A DNA stretch of 64,000 nt, from positions 4,734,501 to 4,798,500 of the forward strand of contig JAYKKM010000048.1 of assembly GCA_035772405.1 (NCBI GenBank), written 5' to 3'. The notes under the pieces are model-generated. The model was not told the DNA's origin, made no database searches, and saw only the letters and a list, made by a program, of their open reading frames with translations. The position numbers were made by a program, and so were the translations under genes. Shown here one piece after another: positions 1-11,535 of the stretch. Origin of the DNA: Chrysogorgia sp. JL179-B06 (taxonomy: Eukaryota > Cnidaria > Anthozoa > Scleralcyonacea > Chrysogorgiidae). The number at the start of each line of letters is the position of its first letter. The first letter of the stretch is position 1.

Positions 1-241
1 CGTTGCATTTTCAAGTTGGGTTGTTTGGGAAGTACTATACTAGGCAGCAAGGATAGGTTGCAATTAGCATTGTTGGAGACAGCAGGAGGAAAACTGGGTG
101 CGACGGTGGTTAACACAGGTAGAAGTGTACCACCTCTCGTAAATAATATTCATTGGCCAAGATCAGGGTATGAGAATCAAGAGGATAGGATGACTTATTT
201 TAGTTCTTTAGCGCGGGGGTTACCCTGGTGATCAGGGGACG
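1..241. other. Unassigned edge sequence
   Basis: A plus-strand frame is open from the window edge to 231 (start at 16 if complete). The predicted peptide matches no family I know. It could be the end of an exon that begins outside the window. No promoter or splice signal is convincing. Confidence 0.3.
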
Positions 242-1060
242 GCGTTAGATCATATTGAACTAACGCACAGGCAGCGTCTTTGGGACGATGTTTTTTAGTA
301 TAACCTTTAAATAGGGGGTGGATCACTGATCTCAAAAATAGGACTGGATCGAGCTTCTGTTGTTACAAAAATGAAGCCAACAGCGGCCATATTGGAGTGA
401 CCACCTAAGGAGTACTGTGGCATCACAGACATGTTGGGGAGGATTCTGACATTTGCTATTTAACTTTAACAAAGGAAACATACTCGCTGGACAGTTATTA
501 AATGTCAGAATTCTGCCTTTCCTCTCCGATTCACCACTGTATTCGTAATGAGGTCACTCCAATATGGCCGCCGTTTTCTCTAATTATCCAGTAAGAGAAG
601 CCTAATATGAGACGTCAAATTAGGTTTAAGATTTTATGCATTTAATGTCAACAAAGAAAATATATTGGCCAGACACTAAACCTATTTTGCGAGCGTCGCA
701 TTTCGATTTGCTTGCAAACTCGGAGCTTTTGATGATCTCTCGTCAATTTGCATTATGCAAATATACAGGCTTCAAAATAAGCTCGTCAGATACAATAGAA
801 AGCTCAATCCAGTCCTATTTTTGAGATCAGTGGGGTGGATGCGGAAAATACAGCCGAGGGGTTAGGGTTAGAAAACTCATCAGGCGGGGCGTTAGGATTT
901 AAGTTATTTTGGGGTTAGTGGTTATTTGCATGGTTAAGTGACAAAATTCTGACGATTACATAGCTCGCTCAAAAGAATAAGCCTAATACTAAACCTTAAT
1001 ACTAAAAAAACATCGTCCCAAAAAGACGTCATGGTATGTTAGCTCAATATGATCTAACGC
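242..1060. mobile_element. Foldback/MITE DNA element with long terminal inverted repeats
   Basis: The left arm starts GCGTTAGATCATATTGA and reads through GGGACGATGTTTTTTAGTAT. The right arm, ending at 1060, is its inverted copy. The pairing continues inward: a GATCTCAAAAATAGGACTGGAT block near 331 pairs with its inverse near 805. A second inverted pair, GGCCATATTGGAGTGACC near 383 and its complement near 553, lies inside and looks like a smaller nested element. There is no transposase, so this is non-autonomous. Confidence 0.75.
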
Positions 1061-1136
1061 AGTTAGGTGTCCTTCATAATACATACGAAAAAACACGTCA
1101 ATTTATATTTTTAAGCTAGAAAACCATTAGCCAATA

Positions 1137-2570
1137 ATAATAATAATTTATTAATTTATATTGCGCGTTCTACATGACGTGTGATCGAATGCGCATTACA
1201 ATGTTCATTAAAATAGTTAGATACATACAAATATAGATACATATACAAATATAGAATAAGTACAATAAATAAAGTAATATAAATAATAAATATAAGAAGA
1301 AAGATTAGGTAGAGTTACGCTAATCTATACGCTAATCTATAAAAAAGCGACTTAAGAAGCCTCTTAAAACAGTCCACATTCTTTGCGTTACGAATGTCTG
1401 CGGGAAGATCGTTTCACAGCTTCGGAGCCGATGTAATAAATGCACGGTCCCCAAGTGTTGCATAGGTCTTACATGATGGAGGCTTAAGCAGTAGCTCCTT
1501 GTTACATCTAAGATTATACCTCCAAATGACAGACGTATTAATCAAAATTAAATCCTTAATATACGAAGGTGCTAACCCATGCAGAATAGCCTTAAAAGTA
1601 ATTAGCAAAATTTTAAATTTAATACGAAATCTAACTGGTAGCCAGTGTAACTTTGAAAGAAGTGGGGTAATATGGCAAAATTTATGCTCCATAAAAATCA
1701 ACCTTGCTGCAGCATTCTTTGCAGCTTATCTAGTTGGTATGCAGGTACACCATATAACAAACTATTACAATAGTCTACCCTGCTCGTAATAAATGAATGG
1801 ATAAAAGTCCCTGCTGCATTCTGCGCGGACAGATACTTCCTTCGGCAGAACACATTTTAGTAATATGGGTTGCCATGGATAATTTTTCATCAAACCAGGC
1901 ACCCGGCCAGGTTTCTTACAGACGGAGAAGGTGTGATTTCACAATCACCTACTGTAATGTGATCAATCTTAACCTTATTTAGTTGTTTTTTCCGAGTTCC
2001 TATTACAATAAACTCAGTCTTATCATCATTTAACATAAGCATATCAGAGCACATCCAGCGCTTGATGTCATCTATACAGTTTTCCAATGCGTTGACTGCT
2101 GCTACCTGATTGGCCGAACTTTTAGGGCTGAATGATAAGTAAAGCTGCGAGTCATCTGCGTAACAGTGTACGTCAGGTAGATGACAACTGACAATATCAA
2201 AAAGCTTACTCGCATAGGTGTTAAAAAATGGACCAAGACACGATCCTTGCGGAACACCGCAATGAAGGTGAAACGTATCTGAAATGGATCCATTGACATA
2301 CATTTTAAATAAAGGGAAAATTAAAGCCTCCTTCCATTGCTTTGCAAAATATCCTGACTGGAGAGACAAATTAAGCATGGACGTGATGACAGGCAGAAGC
2401 TCGTCCATGCACTGCACAGTTATTGAAGTTGGCATTGGATCTAGTCGGCACGACTTCTTCGCAGATCGAGCCACGATGTTCCGAATATCATCAATAGAGA
2501 GTACTTCAAAGTCTGAAAAAGAAGCTTCAGGACGACTATCCGTTATTAACTCATCAAATCAGATTCACTT
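1137..2570 (-). pseudogene. CR1/L2-like non-LTR retrotransposon, degenerate copy
   Basis: On the minus strand the reading runs from about 2474 to 1414. It shows reverse-transcriptase landmarks: CGVPQGSCLGP, then the catalytic YADD box near 2150, then a C-terminal region with HITPLLSKLHWLPVRFRIKF and GDRAFITSAPKL. Between IFPLFK and VNGSISD the block that normally carries the first catalytic Asp is missing, so the RT has an internal deletion. Stops and frame changes lie at 1700-1890. The 3' end (about 1137-1300) is AT-rich with a TAA/ATT-type tail. The copy cannot be active. Confidence 0.85.
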
Positions 2571-2574
2571 ACGA

Positions 2575-3110
2575 GGACGCGCAGCAAGGATAGAAAGAAT
2601 ATTAACAGTCCCCCATCAACTGATTTTCCACTTTCCCTGTACATTTCCTTACCTGATTTTCGCCAAAAGGACCCAATAATCACCTCATTTTCCCCCCAAC
2701 GATCCCCTTACGTGGATTTTCGAAATTTTCCTGGGGTCCATTAGCTAATTTTCGAGGTTTTCCCCTTACGACATTGTCGATTTTTCCCTCGTATAAAGAA
2801 GAGCAAATACATTGCCCTAACTTGTAAAGGTTCTGCACACCCCCAGAAGGGTTGTGTTCAAGGGAAGAGGTTGGATGGGATAACTGTGGGACCTTTTCCG
2901 CAGATGGCGCGCGGCCAGTACGTCGGCTTCGGAATCCAAGAGTGCAACCCTAATAATACCCAGACAAAAACAGAAAGGTCCTTTTGAGTCATCCCTTTTA
3001 GTCATTCCGGGGCTGATGACATAAATGGAGTTTAGGAACACGTACTATAAGTATACCTTTCGACTTCTACCAGATTTCCGATTTTGAATCTCCGATTGGA
3101 GATGAAGAGC
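2575..3110. other. Non-coding stretch with pyrimidine-rich imperfect repeats
   Basis: Between about 2600 and 2800 the sequence repeats units such as CCCCTTACG and GATTTTC without strict periodicity. I see no gene. The rest up to 3110 has no recognisable feature. Confidence 0.4.
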
Positions 3111-3115
3111 CTTTA

Positions 3116-4368
3116 GGGGCCGATTACATTGGCCGGTAAGCCCGCGGGGTGAGATTCATATTGCAATTACAGGCGGGCTAGCTACGATGATTTCAACCCA
3201 AAATTCGCAATTACCAAGCAAATGTTGCTTCTCTTGGGCAAAGTTACGTTAGTTTCACTGCAGTTTTACACTATTATTTATGCTGATGAATTTTTTTGTA
3301 AGTATCGTTATATAAAACGATTATTATTGGCTTGACTAATTCGCGAAAACGTCTTCGCTACGTCTCGAAACGGACAAACAAGGTTTTGATGCTCTATCAG
3401 AGTTCATTTCAGCTATACATACATACATACATACATATTTATTGAGCGATTCCCAACTGGGCTTTTCAATGCCCATTACAATTAAAGTTAATGATATAAA
3501 ATATGAATAATAAAAACCTAGTCTATAGTATAAGTATTTACAGATTAATTGTTAATGAAATTGTCCAACAGATTGTTTTTCATTAATGTTTTAAAATGGT
3601 GAAGAGATCTTGCTTTTTTAATACCATCATCCAGGCTGTTCCAAAGATTAACAGCCCTGTAATGGAATGATCGTTGCCCAGTGGTGGTACGACAAAATGG
3701 GATTTGTAGAGTATCATGGTTTCGTGTAAGACGGCTGTGTACTGAAGATCGTTTACAAAATTTGTCACATAAATATGGTGGGGCAAGCGAGTTCATACAT
3801 TTGTACATCATGGTTGAGTCTCTGAGCAGAAGTTGTTCTGTGACAGGTATCCAACCAATCTGGCGTAGCGCAGGAGTGATGTGGTCAAACTTTCTAGTGT
3901 TTGTAATTATTCGGCACGCAAAGTTCTGTACAGCTTGGAGTTTGCTAATGTTTGCGGCCGATGTATTTGACCATGTCGAAGAACAGTAGAAAAGTTTACT
4001 AATGACAAGAGATGATATGATGAGCTTGAGTGTTTCTTTGTCAAAACTGTCTTTCACTCTATTAATCTGACAAAGTTTTGCAGTACAAGATGAAACAAGT
4101 ATTTTGATGTGATCATTATATAGCTATATTTATTCACACAATCAAGTAAACAAACGCGCAACAGAACGAGCCAAACAGTTTTTCAGGCCGCTTTGCCAGG
4201 CCAACCCGGCAAAAAGCCGATTACATGGGGAAAAGTCGCCTAACCGGGATCCCGGCAAGGCGGGCCAACTCGGTTGCCATCTAATCGAAATTTTGAAACA
4301 AGAGATAATAAATATACGAAGCAGGTCAACTCGGTTAACCGTGCCAACTCATCTCATGTAATCGGCCC
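3116..4368. mobile_element. Non-autonomous DNA transposon, TTTA flanks
   Basis: The left end reads GGGGCCGATTACAT and the right end is its inverted copy ATGTAATCGGCCC. TTTA lies directly outside both ends (3112-3115 and 4369-4372), consistent with a short target duplication. The interior is split by a later retrotransposon insertion at about 3410-4130. No transposase gene is present. Confidence 0.65.
3410..4130 (-). pseudogene. 5'-truncated non-LTR retrotransposon, RT C-terminal part
   Basis: The minus-strand reading 4057-3545 (about 170 residues) matches the C-terminal tail of non-LTR reverse transcriptases: it has KLQAVQNFACRII, the HITPALRQIGWIPV block and RSFHYRAVNLWNSL. The catalytic RT domain is absent, as in a typical 5'-truncated insertion. 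Downstream on the minus strand is a short tetranucleotide tail (CATA repeats on the plus strand, 3416-3437), typical of CR1/L2-like 3' ends. It lies inside the TTTA-flanked DNA element and is therefore younger. Confidence 0.8.
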
Positions 4369-4394
4369 TTTAGATGATGTCATTTAGTAGTATA

Positions 4395-4840
4395 GGAGAT
4401 GGGGGTTCGGGCTCAATTGATGTCAGCCACGCGCGAGACTCAAGAAACAGTACCAAATTTGTGCCAAATCACAGTTCGGAAAAAACTGGTGTCATTTCGT
4501 CATTTTCGCGTGTGTTTGAAATCAATTGAGCCAGGCACTCCCCACCTTCTCTACTACATTGACTGACAACAATTGGGCCAGACACTCCCCATGTTCTTTA
4601 CTCAATTGATGTCAGCCACGCGCGAGAGTTGCGAAACAGTGCCAAATTTATGCAAAATCGCGATTTAGCGAAAATTTGGTGTCATTTCACCACAATTCGG
4701 CATGACTGGTGTCGTTTCGTCATTTTCGCGTGTGTTTGACATTAATTGAGCCAGACACTCCCCACCCTGTTTACTACTACTTCAACGTCAATTGAGCCAG
4801 ACATTCCCCATGTTTTCTGCTTTAGTCTACCATTGTTTCG
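4395..4840. repeat. Imperfect direct repeat, unit near 190 bp
   Basis: The block starting TCAATTGATGTCAGCCACGC occurs near 4417 and again near 4602. Each is followed by a GTGTCATTTCGTCATTTTCG block and by AATTGAGCCAGACACTCCCC. The last motif recurs four times in all, with variants, up to about 4800. The block lies just beyond the 3' end of the E1 PolB gene and could be flanking satellite or a remnant of the viral end. From 4841 to 5042 I see nothing. Confidence 0.6.
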
Positions 4841-5042
4841 ATTCACGCGCGAAAAAAAACCACTAGATTGTGAGTCTAGTGGGTTAATGTTAAATAAATT
4901 TCAGCGAAGAGCTAGAGACAACCCACTAAACCATGAGGCTATGTGGGAGTGAGGTCGCAGTGTTTAAGACGTGCCAGTGGGTGTGTTGTTTCGCTCACTA
5001 CAATGTTTTTGTGGCCATACGCGTAGGAGTCAATACCATTTT

Positions 5043-8000
5043 CTAAAAGGATCGTTTATCATCAAAACAGGATAACGACACTTTATTAATTTCGTAGCTA
5101 CTGAGCTGATGCTTGACACTTCTAATGGTCTTCATTGTGTGTCGCAATTGTTTCTGCTCAAGTAACACACTTTTGTAATCTTCATGTTTGATTACCTTTT
5201 TAATTATGTTCTTTCTGATACCTTTAGCGGTTTTCCCACCACCTCCACTCTCTTTCAAATAACTGTACATCTTACTACGCAACCCAACAAACTCAACAAT
5301 TGGTGTTCCAGCGCACTCATCTTTCATCTTCCCAATAACTTTCTTGTTCTCTTTAAAAGCGAATGGGCTGTCTGCAGGGTAGTCGCTGTTGTCGAACTTT
5401 TCGCGTTCCTCCATGAAGTCAGAGTAGACGTCATCAAGTTTGATTGTGTACAGCAGACTGTCAGTGTCAGTGAAGTGCAATCTACAGGTGTCGTTAGAGT
5501 ACTTTTTCATAATGTAATTATAGTGAAAATCGTACATCAGCGTTTTGCTCAAGTCTAGTATACACATACCCACATATGCAGGCCTGTTAAACTTTATGGA
5601 CAGCAACTAGGTTCTCGCTAAATATCTTGCAAGACACAAACGTTGGCTTCGAGACAAGCTTTTTCAATTTCTTCGCAGTGGTCACTAACCTCACATCCAC
5701 ATGCTTCCTCAAGTTTTCCATTGTTTTTCCAAACACACTGTTGTTCATTAACTTGAAAAAGTCCTTCTCGAAAGCGTTCTTAGCCGCAGTTATTTTGACT
5801 GTGTTAAAGTCGATGTACTTACCCAACCACTTGGACTGATCAAATTGCAAGACCCTATGAACCTTTTTGACTTTCAATCCAAGGTCCATATACAACTGCA
5901 GATTTTTGTAGTGACACACATACTTTTCTTTATCCATCAAGTTAGTCACCAGCTTCTTCACACCACCAACACTGACATTGAACTTGTTTTTGATTTTCGT
6001 GCAGTACCCCGACAGCATGTCAACAGTTACTTCCATCTTCTCAGGGGCCAACGGGTAATCGTTATGTAGGTCGTGCAAATGGTTTGGGTACTCCAAGTCA
6101 ACTTCAAGTAGCAGACCCTTTTCACTATCGTCGTGATAGTCACACAAGTTCACTCTTTCTATCTCTTTCTTAGTTAGCCATTTAAAACCACCTGTGGGGA
6201 GACTTTGACTCATTGCCCATCCATACAAATTGTTGGCGTCAAGGTACATCAAATACTTCGACTCTTGCGCTTTATCATACCCCTTCATGTACTTATTATT
6301 TGCTTGACCATGTCTGTTGCATATGTAGCTCACACCACCACGCATACCCAACTCTATGAACTGGAACATGTCAATGTCAGACAACAATTCGAGTTCCACT
6401 CCAGTCATCTTTAACATCGCGTCCCAAGCCAGTCCAGGTGATGTGAAATAGTGACACGGGTCTAATTTACACTCACGATGACATGTCTTTCTAAAGTTCT
6501 CAAAAACGTCAGCAAGCAAAAGCACATCACTTTTCAAATACAGATCGTGATACCCACCCATATTTTCAACATCAAAGTAGTCCCACACGTCGCAAGCACG
6601 TTCGTGCATTTCTTCCGTAATGTCTTCATCATTCAGAATGCTGTAAAAGTCCTTTTTTGAGGGTAACTCGCGTTCATCGAATTTGTCAAAGGAGTCCATG
6701 TAATCATAGGGATAGACCCCCTTTCTTGTCATTAGTGCCAACCCCTCGTCGTGAAACACTTCTGACGTGTATTTGAAAGCGTCTTGCGGTAGGTTCTTCA
6801 CCAAGTTATCCAGAGAGCTACCCATCAACTGAAAGCTGTCCAAGAATACCAAGTTTTTTCCAAGCATGAAAGCCATGTACTTCTCCATATTGTTCGGTAT
6901 CACGTTAATGTCTTGGCCAAACTTACCAATCTCCTGCATAATGAAATGGCTGTCATAACCACGTAAATTATGAAAGATCACAGGTATTTTATCAGTCAAT
7001 TTAAAGTTCACATTACAGTCACGATGTGCGGATCCTCTGTACTTACCTGAGACATGACAGTGGTCTCTCACTCTAACGTCAACGCTAGTGTACTCAGTGC
7101 CGCAAATATGACAACTTTTAGCCTCGTCAAAGTCCTTCTTATCATCATCAGTCAGCGTCATTTCTTTGTTAAAGTGGCTCTCAGATGTCTTTTTGCAATA
7201 TTCGACAACTTCTAACACAATACTGTACTTGTTATCATAGCAACAAACCAGTTTATACCCATAACCACAGTCAACGTGCCTCTGATAAGCATTTGTATAA
7301 CTACGATCGCTTGATGGTGTTGTTGTGTGCACCTTCTGTGTGATAGTCTCGAAGTCTGCGTACACAACAAACGGCACGTTTAGTTGTCTACTATAATTCT
7401 CATACTTCACTTTAGTGTCTTTTCGCGGCATCTTAATAGCTTGCTTCCCATTGATGACCAAACACACTTCGATATGACGTTCACGCACATCCTCACGACT
7501 AAAACACTGCAGGCAATACCTACAAAAGTGCTTTCTCGCCCTATGCTCTGTCTGACGATACATGAATTTGTTGAAATCGTGAATATACACATAGTGCTCG
7601 TTATCCTCATTAGTTATCAACAACAAGTCCATATGGTCAGGATACGTCTCCTTAGAAACATACACAGGGAATGGCTGCTTGTTTTCATACCCAAATACAT
7701 TAATGCTAATATTGTTAGCCCTTTCGATCTTGTTGTAATCTTTGAGTGTGACTGGAAAATCAACTCCATCATAATTCAGCTCGTTGGTGTGACTGGCATA
7801 CTTCGATGTTCTATGAGAGTTTTTTCCAACAGGAAACTTATGTGCTAGGTGGCACCATCTAAAGCACTCGTTGTCGTCCCCATTATTTACATTTATCAAG
7901 CCCTTCTTACTATTGTGTAGCTCCTTTGGCAACGCAATATAACTACTCCCATTCAAAGGTCTATAAATAGCGATATTAACGTAATGTGCGTCCACCTTGT

Positions 8001-8663
8001 CGATAGTCCATCCAGACCCTTCAGATAACCACCCAGCTATCTGCGTCAAAATCTGTTCCGATCCACGATTAGCGACGCCTTCAATGTCGTGTTCATTAAT
8101 GACGACGAACGTTTCGCTGTTAAAGTAGGCAGTTTTATATGTAGTCCTATTACGCTCTAGGGCTTTCTCAAAAGTGATCTTAACTGTCTCTACCACTTTC
8201 ATTCCGTTAGTCTCACCTAGTTCACATCTCAAAAGGTTAATGACAGCACTTCTAGTTGCGTTTAGTTAGTTAATATCTCTGGCATTAATTACCTCAATTC
8301 CATAAGACCTTGTGAATCCTCTCAGTGCTCGATCCAACAGCTGTGTTGACGGAGCGTCACTACAGTCTTCAACTGCAGGTCATCCCTCATCCACGCGTAC
8401 CTCTTGATTTGTAACAACACCATTTCTAACAAGACGTCTGTATGTTTGGCTACCAACGCTAACTCGCCTGTTTGTCAGCGGATTAACAATAGTCGCGTTT
8501 GTCGAGTCACTAAAAACACCATCTCTAACGAGTTGCCTGTAGACTCGCCCATGAACATTGACTGCTCTATTTGTTAGCGGATTTATAACGGCTGCGCTCG
8601 CGTGACTATACTAGAGCCAATCACACCAGTTCTAACAAGTGGGTTTTCTGTGGTGTTACCCAT
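5043..8663 (-). pseudogene. E1 protein-primed type DNA polymerase B, frameshifted
   Basis: The main open part, 8232-5587, holds an N-terminal C2H2-like finger (CRYCLQCF, near residue 237), exonuclease motif I YADFET (near 290), an endonuclease VII-like finger with VRDHCH and KYRGSAH (about 380-405), exo II FHNLRGYDSHF (near 420), exo III YLKSDVLLLADVFE (near 567), Pol A YLDANNLYGWAMS (near 667) and Pol B MNNSVFGKTMENL (near 830). Pol C with FTDTDSLLY lies in the next frame (5606-5043) after a one-base shift near 5600. Upstream, coding sense continues to an ATG at 8663. That part has two copies of NPLTNR...YR.LVR.GV, resembling the 2-cysteine-adaptor repeat of large DNA viruses, but is broken by frame changes and an in-frame TAA near 8261. 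The polymerase would replicate the viral genome. All catalytic motifs survive, so the breaks may be recent or sequencing errors. Confidence 0.93.
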
Positions 8664-8680
8664 GGCTTCTATATACTACG
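8664..8680 (-). promoter_or_regulatory. TATA-like box next to the E1 PolB start
   Basis: On the minus strand the sequence GTATATAGAAGCC runs directly into the ATG at 8663. It belongs to the set of start-abutting TATA motifs seen in E1. Confidence 0.45.
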
Positions 8681-9241
8681 CTTATTTTTCTTCCTAACCC
8701 ACTCGTTGTAATAACGGTCACTGTTGTCACACCATCCTAACTTTGGATACACCACCCCAAACAAATTGTCGTCAAACTTTTGCTTCACCTTTCCATCTTT
8801 GAGGTCTGACACCTTTTCGAGTGTCTCGATTTGCCTTCTATGACACAACTTGATGATGTAGTATCCATATCTGCTGACGTTTCTACCCTTTATCAAATCA
8901 CACGAATACAACACATTGACAACTTTCAAGAAGTCCTCTTTTATCGACTCGAGGTGCTCAGGCTTCACAACGTTCCGCAGTCTCCTTCCCATCCACCAAG
9001 ACCGCTTGTGAACACTTTTTGGTCGCGTGAGGAGTGTTGTGTCACTGTAACTCTGAACGTAGCCCCATTCGATGTCACCACACTTTGGACATGCATACCC
9101 ACCGCAGTAAGTTGTGTTTTTCGCAACGTTACAATCCAAGCAGTAGTAAAGCCCGAAGGTGCCCCCATATTCAATTTGCGTTTCACTCGCGATCTCATCA
9201 ATTGTGTAGCCATAACTCATTTGCCTCATAAGTTTGTCCAT
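8669..9241 (-). CDS. E1 zinc-ribbon protein, possibly VLTF3-like
   Basis: This intact frame is about 190 codons. The ATG at 9241 is preferred over an upstream GTG because GTATAAGTG lies directly before it. Residues 33-60 carry paired cysteines (YYCLDC, then YACPKCG), as in a zinc ribbon. The C-terminal half is charged and helical, with RYGYYIIKLCHRRQ and DDNLFGVVYPKLGW. The order, a zinc ribbon followed by a helical domain, recalls the poxvirus late transcription factor 3 family of large DNA viruses, but the resemblance is weak and inferred by eye. The gene ends a few bases before the PolB start and is probably co-expressed with it. If the VLTF3 link holds, it would act on late promoters. Otherwise it is an unassigned zinc protein. 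Confidence 0.6.
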   Translation of the reverse strand: MDKLMRQMSYGYTIDEIASETQIEYGGTFGLYYCLDCNVAKNTTYCGGYACPKCGDIEWGYVQSYSDTTLLTRPKSVHKRSWWMGRRLRNVVKPEHLESIKEDFLKVVNVLYSCDLIKGRNVSRYGYYIIKLCHRRQIETLEKVSDLKDGKVKQKFDDNLFGVVYPKLGWCDNSDRYYNEWVRKKNKRSI

Positions 9242-9250
9242 CACTTATAC
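9242..9250 (-). promoter_or_regulatory. TATA-like box abutting the zinc-ribbon gene start
   Basis: GTATAAGTG followed immediately by ATG on the minus strand. It supports the choice of start at 9241. Confidence 0.45.
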
Positions 9251-9263
9251 TTGGTAGATATTT

Positions 9264-9683
9264 TTATCGAACCAATACCCACGCTACTACTCCGCTACCC
9301 AAACCTAGCGCACCAACAAACAACAATTGGTATTCCTTCATTTCCGCACTAGACTGATAGTAATCCGCAATCTTCGGAGGGCTAGTGAACACTCGACCGC
9401 CGTACTGAATAGTCATTGCGCTTCTAAGTTCCTCCAACGCGTGGTTTGTGTCATTGATGTCAGCATTAGCGTCTGAGAGCTGTTGCCGCAAACGTTGAAT
9501 CTGATCTTTTTTAGCGATCTCATTTTCATACCACGCTTCTTTCGATTTTGCTAATTGTTCCAACGCATGGTTGTGTCTTTTCATCTCAGCTTCATAACCT
9601 GTGTGATTAAACTTCGAAAACAGGAAGCCAGCACCCGCGGAAGCTACCGCATTAAAAATCCCTCCAGCTACAACACTCACCAT
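9264..9683 (-). CDS. E1 membrane-anchored coiled-coil protein
   Basis: The protein has 139 residues and an intact frame. The N-terminal 20 residues are hydrophobic and Gly/Ala-rich (GGIFNAVASAGAGFLF). Residues about 30-90 are rich in charged and Gln residues with heptad-like spacing, consistent with a coiled coil. The C-terminus is a second hydrophobic segment (LLFVGALGLGSGVVAWVLV). Two membrane segments around a coil suggest a virion-membrane or membrane-remodelling protein, but no function can be assigned. It lies between the zinc-ribbon gene and the 78-residue gene in the same orientation, with gaps of 22 and 4 bases, so all are likely co-expressed. Confidence 0.65.
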   Translation of the reverse strand: MVSVVAGGIFNAVASAGAGFLFSKFNHTGYEAEMKRHNHALEQLAKSKEAWYENEIAKKDQIQRLRQQLSDANADINDTNHALEELRSAMTIQYGGRVFTSPPKIADYYQSSAEMKEYQLLFVGALGLGSGVVAWVLVR

Positions 9684-9687
9684 TAAC

Positions 9688-9924
9688 TTACGTTGATTTG
9701 AATGGATCTGTCGGTATCCACTTTTTCGATTGCATCCATTTTACTAACAACGTTCCTGCACCAACAGCTGCAGCAAGTTTCACTGTACCTTTCACAGTCT
9801 CTGGTGTTCCCAATGGTTCTCCCAAAGCCTTTTTCGAAATCATACTCACTACCACAGCACCAGTCGTGACAAGAAGCGCGTCATACAGCTCATTCATAAC
9901 TTCTTTTCGATCAATCGTAGTCAT
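9688..9924 (-). CDS. E1 small hydrophobic protein, 5' region split by hAT insertion
   Basis: The 78 residues from the ATG at 9924 contain two moderately hydrophobic stretches (LLVTTGAVVVSMI and KLAAAVGAGTLLVKWM) and a basic tail, so it is probably a small membrane protein. The hAT target duplication GTCATACT contains the start codon. On the far side of the transposon the same frame continues upstream to an ATG at 11494 with no stop, so the original protein may have had 31 more residues. The bases just upstream of the duplicated ATG read TGTATATACAGT, which could equally be its TATA-like promoter. No family is recognised. Confidence 0.55.
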   Translation of the reverse strand: MTTIDRKEVMNELYDALLVTTGAVVVSMISKKALGEPLGTPETVKGTVKLAAAVGAGTLLVKWMQSKKWIPTDPFKST

Positions 9925-9927
9925 ACT

Positions 9928-11396
9928 CAGTGGCGAAGCTAGCAGTCATGCTAGTCATGCTCAGCATGACTAAAAATTTCCTGAAAATATATAGTTTTGT
10001 TTGCTTTTATTTACTTTATTTGAAATCTCTCCTTAGAACTTTGAAGTCGTGTTCATTTCGAAGAGAACAAGCAATAATAGTTCACGCATATTACGCGGAT
10101 ATTCTCGCTCCTTATCCGTCCCTGATTGATCGGGCGTCTAAAACCGCCGTCTTCATTCCCAGGCTCTTTTGTTCAGCCTGGCCCCGGCTCAAGTCATGCT
10201 CGACCAGCTATATGAACAGTCATGCTTATTCTCGAAATATGATTGGTTGACGGCACTTGACGCATGTTCAGTTTGCCTATTTTAGACAAGCTGGTCATGC
10301 TATTTTGGATGAGCATGACCATAGCCTGATAGCCCAAAACTTACCAACTATGGCCTGACTGCACAGTGCGTCTGTTTAAGGTGATCCTTGATTTATCATG
10401 GCATCAACGAGCTCTGATTCTGTCCAAACAGTCCTTGTTTGTGAACTGCTTAGAAAACCGTTTTCGGTTCGAAACATCAACGAGAAAAATCTTGTTGGAC
10501 AGCGACCGCCGGTTCTTGGCCATTCGTCTTTCTTTCGTTTTATTGGCAATGAATCGCAGTTGAAAATGTTTACCGAGAATTGTAAACCGGCAAACCATTG
10601 CAAAGATTCTCTCCAAGATGACTAGATGACAGAAGCACGGATGAGAGAGGCAGACCTGCAAGTCTAACTAGTCACTATTTCGGCAGACAGAATGGACAGC
10701 CCCGAAGGGCGAAGGACAGGAAAATATTATTATGCTGTGTTGACATTTATCCGTGAGACTCCGTAATATTAATTATTATGAAACGTTGTTTTTGTCTGAT
10801 TTAAATAAATTCTATATCGAAATGATCACTTGAACCTGGCGAATCGAACGCTGTACCCAAACCTCGTCTTTAAATTAAAATCACAGGACATGGCTTCAAG
10901 ATCTATTCGACGTTTACCCGGTGATTCAATGCTTTTATGTCCATTAAAGCGATATAATTTCGTAAAAGATATGTTTCGTATACCTTGCCGTTGATTTTTA
11001 TAAACGTTTTGTCACACGAAGACCTTCAATCGAACAGATATTAGAAAAAATAGCATTGCCGTGTTTACTGTTTACATTAAAATTTGCGTGTCAGGCGTAA
11101 TATGCATTGGGAGGGCTGTGGGCGGGCTAGCCTGCGTGCGACGGCTGATCTTTGCATTAGTTCGTAGGCATGCTGATGCGCTCTGACATAAAGAGAAACG
11201 GTCCAAAATATGAAATTTTATAAATCTTTGAGCTGAAAAATCACCGCTCAGAATGCAGGAAATGCCATTTACGGGAATCTATATTTTAAAATTTTCCGGG
11301 GGGGCATGCCCCTGGACCCCTCTAGAAAGCCACGCGCTTTCGGCGCTCGGATTATTAGTTAGCATGACCTCCCATTTGGGACCAGCTTCGCCACTG
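9928..11396. mobile_element. hAT-type DNA transposon, non-autonomous
   Basis: The ends are CAGTGGCGAAGCT on the left and the inverse AGCTTCGCCACTG on the right. Both are flanked by the identical 8-bp sequence GTCATACT (9920-9927 and 11397-11404), the length of a hAT target duplication. The 1469-bp interior has no recognisable transposase, only short frames. It includes GTCATGCT/AGCATGAC palindromic words near both ends. It has inserted exactly over the start codon of an E1 gene. Confidence 0.9.
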
Positions 11397-11535
11397 GTCA
11401 TACTGTATATACATTGTCGTGTGTTTTGTTCAAGAGTCAAATGTGTCGAGTCCTCCAGTTGGACGACGACGAATTGTATGACTTTCTGACACACTAAACA
11501 CTGAAAATCACCTCGGTGAGTTGGAGCTTTCCTGA
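11397..11535 (-). other. E1 sequence upstream of the split small-protein gene
   Basis: This segment is the continuation of E1 beyond the hAT element. On the minus strand it is open from an ATG at 11494 into the duplicated start codon of the 78-residue gene. It is either an N-terminal extension of that gene or its promoter region. Confidence 0.4.

Noticed and set aside
5184..9352. Plus-strand frames opposite E1 PolB and the zinc-ribbon gene, up to 173 codons
   Set aside because: They are antisense shadows of real minus-strand genes and show no domain of their own.
10366..10661. Four overlapping frames within the hAT element
   Set aside because: All four overlap one another on both strands, none resembles a transposase, and the element is too short for an autonomous hAT.
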